Assembly: GCF_022539505.1 (NCBI RefSeq)
Contig: NC_061514.1
Coordinates: 217,767,837-217,831,836 of the forward strand
Length of the DNA stretch: 64,000 bases
Direction of reading: 5' to 3'
Source: Lolium rigidum
Taxonomy: Eukaryota > Streptophyta > Magnoliopsida > Poales > Poaceae
Both the position numbers and the translations under genes were made by a program. Below the pieces are notes generated by a model. The model had not been told where the DNA came from, made no database searches, and saw nothing but the letters and a program-made list of their open reading frames with translations. Shown in pieces: positions 35,476 through 45,156 of this stretch (position 1 is the stretch's first letter; each line of letters opens with the position of its first letter).

Positions 35476-36315
35476 GCAAGAAAGTATGAGCAAGCTTACC
35501 TCCTGAATGTCAAGAAGCAAGCCCCAGCTGCAGTAATTCCTAGGCCTTTTCCTCAACAGCAAAACCAGAGACCAGCCATTCCTAGAGACAACAGAAACCG
35601 AGTACAAAACAACAACGAGGGCCCTAGGATGTGTTGGTACTGCAATGAAATTTTTTCCTGGGTCATAGATGTCCACGGATACGAGAGAACACTCAATATG
35701 ATTGCCCTCCAAGGTTATGAAGAGGAGGAGGAGCAGGATCAACCTGCACAAATGTTGATTGATCCACCACCACCAGCCATACAACGGGTAGCGATGGGCT
35801 CGAACAAGTGCCCGAACAACAACTCGAGCATCAACAGCTACCAGCTCAACAAGAGGAATTAGCTATGTGCATCTCGAGTTGCAGCTTATACGAGGCTCCC
35901 CTAGTGATTCAACTATATCTTTACTTCGAACTTCCACAAGGCACGGGCGGTGGCACTTGCTGATACGGGAAGTACAAGCACATTTATGGATTTGTCCTTT
36001 GCCAAAGCACATAATATACCTCTGACAGCTACTCAGGAAAGAACAGTAAAGGTAGCAGGAGGAGGCACCCTGGCTTCTGGTTTCATGGCATACAAGTGCA
36101 AGTTTACTGTCCAAGGCACAACCTTCATGACAGATTTCAGAATCCTCGAGTTGCAAGGGCGACATCATATTGGGAGTGGATTGGTTCAAGCAACACAACC
36201 TCGTTACTTTTGATTTCATTGGCAGAACTGACTCACTATTGGGGTACAAGGGAAACTTCTCACCTTCAAGGATCACCTTCTACCTACTGACAAGCTGCTA
36301 ATTTCTTCGGATACA
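35476..36315 (+). pseudogene. Element E copy 2 nucleocapsid and protease, disrupted
   Basis: Matches copy 1, but 35600-35960 carries a dense cluster of CAG/CTG changes (GATACGGGAAGT for GATACAGGAAGT; CATCTCGAGTTGC for CATCTCAGCTGC) that break the frame. The zinc knuckle is damaged (MCWYCNEIFSWV). The protease site ADTGSTSTFMD is intact in 35950-36213, then the frame breaks near 36160 (GGGCGACATC for GGGGCTGACATC). Confidence 0.8.
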
Positions 36316-37551
36316 TGCAACAAGCTGTTGTCTCAAGGGGCTACTGGGTATTTCTTGCTATACACTGAAGGGGACAAACAACAAGATGGACAGGCAGAAG
36401 CTATGCCAGTTTCTGATGCCATTGGCCAACTACTACATCAATTCAGAGACATATTTGAATTGCCAAAGGGACTGCCTCCTCAACGTGAACATGACCACAC
36501 AATTCCATTGCTGCCTGGCTCCAAACCACCAAACATTCGGCCTTACAGAATGTCTCACAGCCAAAAAACTACTGTAGAGCAGATTATCCAGGAAATGCTC
36601 CAGAACAGAGAAATCAGGTTGAGCTCTAGCCCATATTCCTCACCTATATTGCTAGTGAAAAAGAAGGATAAATCTTGGAGACTGTGTACTGACTTCAGGG
36701 GCCTGAATGAGCAAACTATCAAGAACAAATTTCCTATACCTGTCATTGAAGATTTACTGGATGAATTACATGGGGCACAACTGTTCTCTAAGTTTGATTT
36801 GCGCTCTGGGTATCACCAGATCAGAATGCATGAGACAGATATCCACAAAACTGCATTCTCCACTCATTTGGGACACTATGAATATCCGGTAATGCCCTTT
36901 GGACTATGCAATGCCCCAGACAACTTTCCAACAGCTCATGAACACCATCTTTGCTCCATATCTAAGGAAATTTGTGTTGGTTTTCTTTGATGATGTCTTG
37001 GTTTATAGCAAAAATATAGAAGAGCACAAGAAACATTTGGAAATTGTGATGCAAACATTTCAAGACAACCGAGCTTAAGGCTAAACTATCCAAGTGCAGA
37101 TTTGAACAGACCCAAGTGGAATATTTGGGACACATCATATCCGGCAAAGGAGTGGCAACCGATCCTTCCAAGATCCAAGACATCATGGATGGAAAACACC
37201 ACAAACTATAAAGCAATTGAGAGGATTCTTAGGGTTGATCGGATACTACAGGAGATTCATACCACACTATGCTCTCATCTGCCAACCCCTTCACAAGGCT
37301 TTGAAGAAAAATTCCTTTGCATGGGAGGAAGAACAGCAACTAGCTTTTGACAAGCTAAAGCAAGTCATGTCCCAGCCTCCCTTACTGGCACTACCTAATT
37401 TCTCCATTCCATTCACCTTGGAAACTGATGCTTGTGACACTGGCCTAGGAGCTGTTCTCATGCAACAAGCACGCCCCTTGGCTTATTTCGGTCGTGCTCT
37501 GGGTCCAAAAATGCAGCTCTGTCTGTCTATGAAAAGGAGGCACTGGCTATC
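36316..37551 (+). pseudogene. pol: Element E copy 2 reverse transcriptase and RNase H (5' part)
   Basis: Frame 36328-36990 is open through the RT fingers and palm ([54 protein letters not shown]) and shows what copy 1 lacks. It breaks near 36920 by a one-base gain just before the catalytic FFDD (36987-36999, another frame). Frame 37217-37564 has FLGLIGYYRRFIPHYALICQ and RNase H ETDACDTGLGAVLMQQ; it breaks near 37510 by one lost A. Confidence 0.83.
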
Positions 37552-38718
37552 ATGGAAACTCTGAAGAAATGGAGGCACTATTTTCTGGGCAACAAGCTTA
37601 TTATCAGAACAGATCAGTGCAGCCTCAAATACATTACAAGTCAACGGCTGTTGGAAGGAATTCAACACAAACTGATGCTCAAACTATTGGAATTTGATTA
37701 TTCCATCCAATACAAAAAGGGGTCGGAAAATACTGCTGCAGATGCCCTTTCCAGGAAAAACCAACCTCCAGAAACTGTTGAGGAACAAGAAAAATGCCAA
37801 GCTTTAGCTATGGCTGTCCCTTCCTGGACACATGACATTACTGCCTCCTATTGTAGTGATGAAGTGGCCTCCAAACTCCTTCAAGAGGTAACAATTGCTC
37901 CAACCAGCCATGCAAATTATTCTGTTCAATCTGGCATCCTTAGATACAAAGGAAGAGTATACATTGGCATAACAACTGACCTGAAGAAGAGAGTGTTTGA
38001 TTCTTTCCACTCTTCCATATTTGGAGGGCATTCTGGAGCAAGAGTAACCTATCATAAACTCAAACATAGCTTTTACTGGCCCAAGATGAAACAGTATGTA
38101 GCAGAGCAAATTGCAGTCTGTCCTGTGTGCCAAATCTCAAAAACAGAAAAGGTCCAGTACCCTGGCTTATTGGAACCACTGAATATTCCTCAGAAGAAGT
38201 GGTCTGAGGTGAGTTTGGACTTTGTAGAAGGATTACCTATGTCAAAAGGAAAAAATGTGATATTGGTGGTAGTGGACAGACTCACTAAATATGCCCACTT
38301 TCTCCCTCTGTCTCACCCTTATACAGTCCAAACAGTAGCTGACATATTCATCAACAACATCATCAAGCTACATGGTCCTCCAACAGTGATCACTTCCGAC
38401 AGAGACACCATATTCCTGAGCAAACTGTGGAAGGAAATATTTGCTGCATTAAAAATCTCTTTGCATTTCTCTACTGCTTATCATCCTGAATCTGATGGGC
38501 AAACTGAGAGAGTCAATCAGTGTCTAGAGCAGTACCTCAGATGCATGGTCTTTCAGCAGCCGAAGAAATGGATTGACTATCTCCCAGCAGCTGAATTCTG
38601 GTACAACTGTAGTTATCATACTGCAATCAAGATGTCACCTTTTGAGGCATTGTATGAGTATGCTCCTCCTCTATTGACTGAGCTGCCTGCACCCTCCTCT
38701 ATGACACCTGCTGCACAA
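37552..38718 (+). CDS. pol: Element E copy 2 RNase H end and integrase core, truncated before the chromodomain
   Basis: The longest intact pol stretch in the nest. It holds the RNase H C-terminus (KGSENTAADALSRK), the HHCC zinc-binding region and the complete DDE integrase core: SLDFVEGLP (Asp), VITSDRDTIF (Asp) and HPESDGQTERVNQ (Glu). The homologous region ends at 38718 within the segment after the core (SSMTPAAQ). The GPY/F region and chromodomain of copy 1 are missing. The frame runs on to 39285 through element D leader sequence, giving a foreign Pro/Ala/Arg-rich tail of about 189 residues. Without gag-protease-RT in the same frame it is not a working gene. Confidence 0.85.
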
Positions 38719-40341
38719 GACAGCGCCGCACGTGCCAAACGCCGCCGCCTGGCCCTTGGCCCAGCCGCACCACCGCGCGCGCCCGCCCCACTTCCTCCTC
38801 GCTCGCCCGCAGAAGGCCACCACGCGCGCCCAAGCCCAACTGCTGCCACCGCCGCTGGCTCCGCCCCGCCTGGCCCCTGGCCGCTGCTCACCCCGCCTCT
38901 CGATCCGTGCCGCGCTGCGCCCCGCTGCCTTGCCCACCTCGCGCCGCACCACCACAAACCGCGCCCACCACCGTCCAAGCTCGCCTCCACGCGCGCATCC
39001 CGCAGCAGCACGCCTCCACGCCGCTTCTGGCCCTCCACCGCTTGGCCTGACCACCAGCAGCGCGCCGCCTTACCCAATTCCATCTCCAGCTCACGGCAGA
39101 TTCCCCAGAAAAGCCAGGCCGGCACTGCCGGAAACCTCACACCGGCACTGCCGCTGAGCACACCACGGCACTGCCGGCCATCTCCCAGCGGCACTGCCGC
39201 CCATGTACATGCGCTGTTCAAGTTTCACCCAATTCTGACCCATCTTTTTGCCCCAAATTTTGACAACTTTCCGGCGCCCGTTTGACTCCAAACTTTAACA
39301 ACATCCTCCAACGACTCCACATAGTCTACGTCTAATTTTTGACGATTTTTGGAGCCCAACTTTTGACCGCTCGTTTTGACCCAACTTTTCGGGCATTGAC
39401 TTAATTTGCTCGGTTTCCGATTTGGAGTGCATCGGTTGTCTATTTCGCTTCCGCGCCTACATCAACACCGCGACGACACCGTTGGCACCCCGGATTCCGG
39501 CGCAACTTCACCATCGTCATCGACACCACCACTTCGCCATCGCAAGTTCGTGTGCTTGACACCGCCTAACATCAATAGGTATAACTTGCCTCCCCTTGTA
39601 GCCCGTTTCTTTCTTTGTGTACCTATCCCATTGAGAGTGGCTTTTCGAGTGTTGCGAAGCATTGCACAAGTGTCACGACCGTGAGAGGGTGTGTGTGCGT
39701 TGTGTTGAGCAAAGCTCCGAAGCAAGCTCGGTGAGAAAGATACACAAAAGAAGAAAGAGTGTGACATATATATAGAGAAAAAGAAAGCTTCTAAGCATAG
39801 AAAAAAAAAAGAGAAAAAGGAAAAAGGAAATACAAAAAGAGTGTGTGTCCACCGATACAAAGGAGTGCAAAGCTTGTGAGCACTAAGAGAGAAAAGAGAA
39901 GAGTGGAATTTGTGCAAATCTAGTTGCTTCTCTCATATGCAACCAAGCTACGGTCTCTCTTGTGTTGGCGCGACACCGAGCTAATAGTCTTCGTTAGGAC
40001 CATCTTTGTTACTTGCTCACTTCCTTGGTCGCGCTAACCCCATTGTTCTTCCTTGTGTGTGTTTCCGTGTTTTCTTTGACATAGATCACCGCTTTTGACA
40101 TTTGACTTTGGATCTTACCCACATTTGACAATAGACATTTTCTTTGGTTCTTTTCGTTTGCTATCCACTTCCTCGCCTACCACCATATAGAGTTCTTAGC
40201 CTTTTGCGTGTGCTTTGAGTGTGTGTGTGAGTACATATCGGTTATTCTCTAACTTGAACCATTTTCTCGATTTTGGTTTGCGAGTTTTGACCTTTTGGTA
40301 GTTCTCCTTCCACCATATATACACCAATCCTAGAGACTAAC
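38719..40341 (+). other. Element D leader, part after element E
   Basis: Starts G plus the ACAGC duplication. A GC-rich zone (38720-39110) is followed by GGCACTGCCG repeats (39118-39200), clustered TTTTGAC words (39225-39400), and a segment shared with A's leader (39400-40320), including an A/G-rich run at 39776-39845. No motif-bearing frame. Transcribed leader is the likely role. Confidence 0.65.
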
Positions 40342-41391
40342 ATGTATAGTGAGGATGAGCCTACGGAGGACGACATGGAGTACTACGAGGGTGATAGCTC
40401 CGCAAGCACCGAAGATATGGAGGACCATGTGGAGCCCGACACCAACAATGGCTCCGCATGCATTGGCGACGTGACCGACATCGAGCATCTCTACACCGAC
40501 CATGACTCGCCAAGCATGGACAACATGGTGGAGCACCACCTCGACCACGACTACGACTACGACGACATGGTGGAGCACCACCTCGACCACGACTACGACT
40601 ACGACACCATGATGGAGCATCGCACCGAGCACTACCTCGAGCACGACATCGACACCATGGTGGAGCCTAGCTTCGACCCCACCTTGAACAAGACCGGTGC
40701 CTACAAGTTCCCCATCTTGGCCAATGGAACTACTTATGACGGTTGCGGACCTTCAAGACGGCGCCATCATGAGAGTGCTTACACACATGATCATCTACAT
40801 CGAGCTCGTCCTTTGGAACAACAAGAGCGTCCCCGCCATGATCGCCATCGACAATCTCCTCCGAGCTCAAGAAGGCGCCACAAGCAAAGTGCCAAGCTAC
40901 ATGAACCATCATCTAGGCATGTTGAGGATCGTCATCGACACTCGTCACCTCATGATCGTCATCGACCATCACCACCTCAAGACCACCATCGACATGCATC
41001 ACCACATGACCGTCGCCGACACAAGTCACCTCATGTTCGCCATCGACCAACACCTCCCAAGGATCTTCGCCGACACAAGTCACCTCATGTTCACCATCGA
41101 CCAACACCTCCCAAGGATCTTCGACCACACCCCCAAGACATGATGATGATGCAAGAAGACGAGAGCCTCGACATGAAGCGGCCAAGGCCACAAAGAACAA
41201 CAACACCAACCATATGGTGTCCACAAAGCCTAGCGCCACCACCAAAATGGCATCTCCAAGACCGCCTACACATGAGAAGATCTCCAATGGTGCGAGACAA
41301 GATACTACATCAACAAGGAAGATGGTGCCAAGTGCAAAGAAAGAAGAACCACATCTTATGGTGCTTCCCCCTCCTACCGCCACCACCATAA
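40342..41391 (+). CDS. Element D acidic/His-rich first ORF, unknown
   Basis: A 349-codon frame from MYSEDEPTEDDMEYYEG. The N-terminal third is strongly acidic and has a 42-bp tandem duplication (HHLDHDYDYDDMVE twice, about 40525-40610). From 40760 it is His/Arg/Pro-rich with a repeated RHKSPHV.HRPTPPKDL (41015-41120). The end overlaps the next ORF by 178 bp in a different frame. The words YKFPILANGTTYDG in the middle resemble the start of some plant gag cores, but the resemblance does not continue. A frameshift may divide the real gag, so that 40342-40760 and 41214 onward are parts of one protein. No function is assigned. Confidence 0.45.
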   Translation: MYSEDEPTEDDMEYYEGDSSASTEDMEDHVEPDTNNGSACIGDVTDIEHLYTDHDSPSMDNMVEHHLDHDYDYDDMVEHHLDHDYDYDTMMEHRTEHYLEHDIDTMVEPSFDPTLNKTGAYKFPILANGTTYDGCGPSRRRHHESAYTHDHLHRARPLEQQERPRHDRHRQSPPSSRRRHKQSAKLHEPSSRHVEDRHRHSSPHDRHRPSPPQDHHRHASPHDRRRHKSPHVRHRPTPPKDLRRHKSPHVHHRPTPPKDLRPHPQDMMMMQEDESLDMKRPRPQRTTTPTIWCPQSLAPPPKWHLQDRLHMRRSPMVRDKILHQQGRWCQVQRKKNHILWCFPLLPPPP

Positions 41392-44237
41392 TGGCGCCTA
41401 CAAGAAGCTCAAGCCCCAAGATGAAGACCATGGAGTCTACACTCCAAGATGAAGGATGGTCTACCCATCTTTATGCCAACATGACAATGCGTTATCCACC
41501 AAGATCAAGTAGCTCCCAATGCTTTCGTTGCAAACAAGATGGTCATCTTTGGGAATGCCCCAATCTCCATTGTGATGTGTGCACATCCAACAAGCACATG
41601 ACATGGGAATGCAACACACCACAAGCCCACAAGCTCTACTTCGCCCAATTGGATGCCGAAATCGCCAACAAGACACTTCAAGATACCATTGTCTTCAAAG
41701 AATGGTGCAAGGAAATGGACAAGATGACGGCTATGAAGACCACACTTCAAGATGGAGCACGAGAAGGCCAAGTCAAGAGTGACGTTGATTCGAGCCTAGC
41801 TCTCAACAACACCATAGCGCCATCAAATGGTGTCAACATGGGAGGCGATGGAGTTGAGAATGGTGAGCATGGGATGATCCCTTCACCAATGGAGGCGCAT
41901 GGAGATGAGAAAATCGAGCCTACTCCTATATGCTTGAATGATGATATAGTACCAATCCCATGTGAGCATGAGAGCCACTTAGCCCACTTGAGTGAGAGTG
42001 ATAGAGAGTTGAGTGACTTCCACCCCATATGTGAGTTTGAGTGCTTCCATTTGGAGGACATGAGTGATACACCGAGTGAGTTGAGAGAGGTAGTTGATAG
42101 GTCTATGGAGGCCATTTCACATTCTAACAACTTAACCTCTACCTCTAGTGTGTTTTCTTATGTTGCAATAGGTTCCATGGAGGACGAGCTCCCGATCATG
42201 GAGAAGATGTACATGGTGCATGGAGATGATGCTATCACACCATGCTTGATTGAAGATGAACATGGAGGCCACATGGAGCCTACCACTTCCACAACACCTA
42301 CCTCAAATGAGTCGGACTACAAAGGTAACAACAAAGGTGTTGATGATGCCATGATCCCACTAGTGGACATGATGATTTGTGAGTGCATGCATGATGATGA
42401 TGATGATGATACAATTACTATGTCATATGCTTCGTTCATTCCCCCATGTGATGCTTTGCTTGATAACATTGTTGATCATGTGGAATTACTTTCTTGTGAC
42501 AATAGAGTCATGCCATGCTATGAGAATTTAACTTTCTCTCCTTTTGCTTGCAATATGTCGAACAATAGCTCTTTCCCATGTATTGCTTGCAATGATAATG
42601 ATAATGATGCTTGTGTTGTGACAACCTTGCCGAACAATTGCTCTTTCCCTAGGTTTGTCGACAACAATGATAAAATGTTGAACATGTTTTGTGCTAGATG
42701 CTTGCAATACTCTCCCATTAATGCAACCAAAATGTTGAACAATTGTTCTTTCCAATGCTTGGTTTGCCATAATGTTAATGTGCTTGTAAATGAGATTGCC
42801 CCCATAGCTCTCTCAAATTTTGGAGACTTTGCATATATCCATCTTGAGAATGTTCCCATGTTTACTCCGCATATTCACCATATCTATTATGATGCTTTGC
42901 TTAACGCTAATGGTGATGTGCAAAAGAAATGGACCATCATGATGGATGATGTGTTCATATACCATGCACACACGTTCTTTTCTTTGCCTATTGTGTGTGT
43001 AGGTACAAGAATGCCAGTGTCAACCTCGATTGAGCACGAGTTGACCAAGAGAGCTCTAGAGAGCATAATACAAGTAAGTTCAAGATCGAACCCGGCTCTA
43101 ATACCTTTCCCATGCTTTGCATTGAACATGCCGAACAATTTCTCTTTCTTATGGTTCTTTTGCAAGCATGATGATGTGATTCTTACCGTTGGTGTTGCCT
43201 CAAACAAGTTGACCAATTCCTATTTCATTTGGTTTGTTGGCACACACGGTTGTGTAAATGTTGTTTTGGTGAACTTTTTGGATGATATGTTGTGTGTTGC
43301 ACCAAATATGAGGACCAATTTCTCTTTCCAATGGTTTGTGTGCACACATGTTGATGATATTTTGGACACTCTTCCATATGTGTTTTTGCCAAATTCTCCA
43401 CTTATTGCTTCAAGGATGTTGAACACTTTCTCTTTCCGATGCCTTGAGTGCAACAATGACAATGGATTTCTACATGAGATGGACACCATGGTCGTCTCAA
43501 ATTTTGGAGTTTTTGTGTTCCCGCATTTGGAAGATGTTCATACGGAGTTCTTACACATTGACCATGCACATGCATTATTCTTGATAAATTTGTGTTGTGC
43601 TAACGGTGTTGTGAACATGAATGGACATGTCGTTGATGATATGCTCCTCTATCACGCACACATATACTTTGCTTGGTCTTTGTTGTGTGAAGGTACATGT
43701 GACTTGTGGATGAGCGTCAATGAGTGGTTCCGCCCACATACTTCGACGACCCAAGATCTATCGATGAGAGCACACCGACAGTATGCAAAGGTGACCTCCT
43801 TCTACTTGCGCTCTCTTGCTAAACCCGTGGAACATTGGCTATGCTTTGAGTGTTGTTTGGCTTTTCTTGTGCTATTGATAGGGCCCTTGACAAGTGAAGC
43901 GACATTCAAGAGTTGGTGTCATCTACCTCCTCTACACATTCATGAAGATTTATCGTCGAGGACGACTCTTTTTCAAGTGGGGGGAGATGATGTAGCCCAA
44001 CCTTCGGTCTTCGCCACATCATATGCTTCATCGACAAGACGGCACGCTAAGGTGAATCTTCTCCTTTACGCATGCCTCGAATCGCCTACTTGGAACGATA
44101 TACTACTTCATACTCCGTCACATATTGATGATAGGAACTCGACGACAAGTACGGAGGGAAGAGAGGATACCACGGAGACCCGAGGACGCAAGGCCGATGT
44201 CACGGAAGCTTGGAAGAGAAGGAGGAAGAGGAGCTAG
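41214..44237 (+). CDS. Element D 1007-codon Cys-rich ORF with two zinc knuckles and a duplicated domain
   Basis: The longest intact frame in the window. Residues 103-115 (CFRCKQDGHLWEC) and 120-133 (CDVCTSNKHMTWEC) are CCHC zinc knuckles of the gag nucleocapsid type, the second canonical, the first one residue short. An acidic region follows (about 150-420, including seven Asp in a row). Two copies of a domain of about 95 residues lie at 507-600 and 735-830, each starting MLN..SF.CL.C and containing SNFG.F, a MDDVFIYHAH/VDDMLLYHAH block and a C.GT end. Between them are short NFSF.WF.C.H repeats. The frame passes through the polypurine tract and 250 bp into the 3' LTR (from residue 925). No protease or pol is fused. 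It may package the element's RNA; the duplicated domain is unknown to me. Confidence 0.7.
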   Translation: MVSTKPSATTKMASPRPPTHEKISNGARQDTTSTRKMVPSAKKEEPHLMVLPPPTATTIMAPTRSSSPKMKTMESTLQDEGWSTHLYANMTMRYPPRSSSSQCFRCKQDGHLWECPNLHCDVCTSNKHMTWECNTPQAHKLYFAQLDAEIANKTLQDTIVFKEWCKEMDKMTAMKTTLQDGAREGQVKSDVDSSLALNNTIAPSNGVNMGGDGVENGEHGMIPSPMEAHGDEKIEPTPICLNDDIVPIPCEHESHLAHLSESDRELSDFHPICEFECFHLEDMSDTPSELREVVDRSMEAISHSNNLTSTSSVFSYVAIGSMEDELPIMEKMYMVHGDDAITPCLIEDEHGGHMEPTTSTTPTSNESDYKGNNKGVDDAMIPLVDMMICECMHDDDDDDTITMSYASFIPPCDALLDNIVDHVELLSCDNRVMPCYENLTFSPFACNMSNNSSFPCIACNDNDNDACVVTTLPNNCSFPRFVDNNDKMLNMFCARCLQYSPINATKMLNNCSFQCLVCHNVNVLVNEIAPIALSNFGDFAYIHLENVPMFTPHIHHIYYDALLNANGDVQKKWTIMMDDVFIYHAHTFFSLPIVCVGTRMPVSTSIEHELTKRALESIIQVSSRSNPALIPFPCFALNMPNNFSFLWFFCKHDDVILTVGVASNKLTNSYFIWFVGTHGCVNVVLVNFLDDMLCVAPNMRTNFSFQWFVCTHVDDILDTLPYVFLPNSPLIASRMLNTFSFRCLECNNDNGFLHEMDTMVVSNFGVFVFPHLEDVHTEFLHIDHAHALFLINLCCANGVVNMNGHVVDDMLLYHAHIYFAWSLLCEGTCDLWMSVNEWFRPHTSTTQDLSMRAHRQYAKVTSFYLRSLAKPVEHWLCFECCLAFLVLLIGPLTSEATFKSWCHLPPLHIHEDLSSRTTLFQVGGDDVAQPSVFATSYASSTRRHAKVNLLLYACLESPTWNDILLHTPSHIDDRNSTTSTEGREDTTETRGRKADVTEAWKRRRKRS
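43972..43987 (+). promoter_or_regulatory. Element D polypurine tract
   Basis: TCAAGTGGGGGGAGA directly precedes the right LTR and is translated as part of the long ORF (FQVGGDD). Confidence 0.75.
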
Positions 44238-44892
44238 AAGCTCCAGGGCCGGCACTGCCGCCTGGGCCGGCACTGCCGCCCTCCCCACGCCGGCACTGCC
44301 GCCGATGTCGTGACCACTCACAATCTAAACCCTAATCTGCCACATGTATGGCTGTGCTTGTATCTTAGTTTCCCCAAACTACCCCTCCTTAGTGGTTCCC
44401 TATAAATAGACCTCCACCCCCACCTTCATGAGGGAGAGATGATGTTTAGATGAATTGGCTTATGCCTCTGTTATCCCTTTGTGGATTTGGGTAACCCCCA
44501 CCTTAGGTTAATTCCTATTGTACCACCCGGGCTCCTTATCGAATCCTATTGTATCTCTTTGGTGACTTCTACCAATCTTGATCTTTTGCTTGCACTTCTA
44601 CCTATTTGGTCTTTTGCTTGCACTTCTATTGAGTTTGGTCTTTTCACCCTTCTAGATTCATAGGATCTTCGATTTGTCGATCTTTTTGCGGGACTTCTAC
44701 CGAAAGGTCTTTTCCTTGCAACTTCTATCGAGTTGGTGGTTCGGGCCAACGAGGACAAACCGATTGTGTGTGTGCGTGTGTTTGTATCGAGTTCTTCGCG
44801 TTCATCCACTTCCCCGCGAATCCCCTCCGCAATCACACTCACCCGGGTCAAACCGTGAAGATTGGGCACACCCTCGGGCTTAGCCCGTATCA
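43988..44892 (+). repeat. Element D right LTR
   Basis: Pairs with 26866-27794. TATAAATA is at 44401-44408; three GGCACTGCCG units lie at 44248-44302. Its first 250 bp carry the end of the long ORF. Confidence 0.88.
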
Positions 44893-45156
44893 AGTGGTCT
44901 CGCCCACACACTTCGACTACACAAGATCTCCCAATGAGAGCACAACGACACTTCGATAAGGTGACCTCCTTCAACTTGCGCTCTCTTGCTATATCCATGG
45001 AACTTCGGCTACTCTTTGAGTGTTGCGTTGCTTGTCTTGTGCTATTGATAGGGTTCATGATAAGTGATGCCACATTCAAGAGTTGTTGTCATCTCCCACC
45101 TCTACCCGTTCATGATGAGTTATCGTCGAGGACGACTCTTTTTCAAGTGGGGGAGA
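44893..45156 (+). pseudogene. Element A Cys-rich ORF, 3' part
   Basis: Resumes after D with the duplicated AGTGG. RPHTSTTQDLPMRAQRHFDK, SFNLRSLA and SSRTTLFQVGEMM match the D protein's C-terminal region (residues about 840-925). The end (TTTTTCAAGTGGGGGAGA) is also A's polypurine tract, directly before the right LTR at 45157. Confidence 0.7.

Larger units (their letters stand above)
28185..38718 (+). mobile_element. Element E: chromodomain-bearing gypsy (chromovirus) as an incomplete head-to-tail tandem
   Basis: The order is LTR (28185-28518), internal copy 1 (28519-33738), LTR (33739-34072), then internal copy 2 (34073-38718), which stops inside the integrase region. No third LTR follows. 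The flanking ACAGC duplication (28180-28184 and 38720-38724) brackets the whole array, with one extra G at the right join. The two LTRs (334 bp each) differ at one visible base. Short LTRs, a unit of about 5.5 kb and an integrase-fused chromodomain fit the Reina-type chromovirus clade (inference). It is the youngest insertion in this part of the nest. Confidence 0.85.
26866..44892 (+). mobile_element. Element D: pol-less LTR retrotransposon, relative of A, hosting chromovirus E
   Basis: The ends are TGATGTAGCCC (26866) and AGCCCGTATCA (44892), with perfect AGTGG duplications (26861-26865 and 44893-44897). LTRs are 929 and 905 bp. Removing E (28185-38718) leaves about 7.5 kb: LTR, tRNA-Met-type primer site, long leader, an acidic/His-rich frame, a 1007-codon Cys-rich frame, polypurine tract, LTR. 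No protease, reverse transcriptase or integrase belongs to D itself. The leader, ORF and LTR edges are clearly related to element A, into which D inserted. By eye the LTRs differ at fewer than 1 percent of bases apart from one repeat unit, so D is younger than A. Confidence 0.87.

Noticed and set aside
40730..41431. Minus-strand ORFs opposite element D's His-rich frame
   Set aside because: They mirror the tandem repeat on the coding strand (repeated VDGEHEVTCVGEDPWEVL) and have no independent support.
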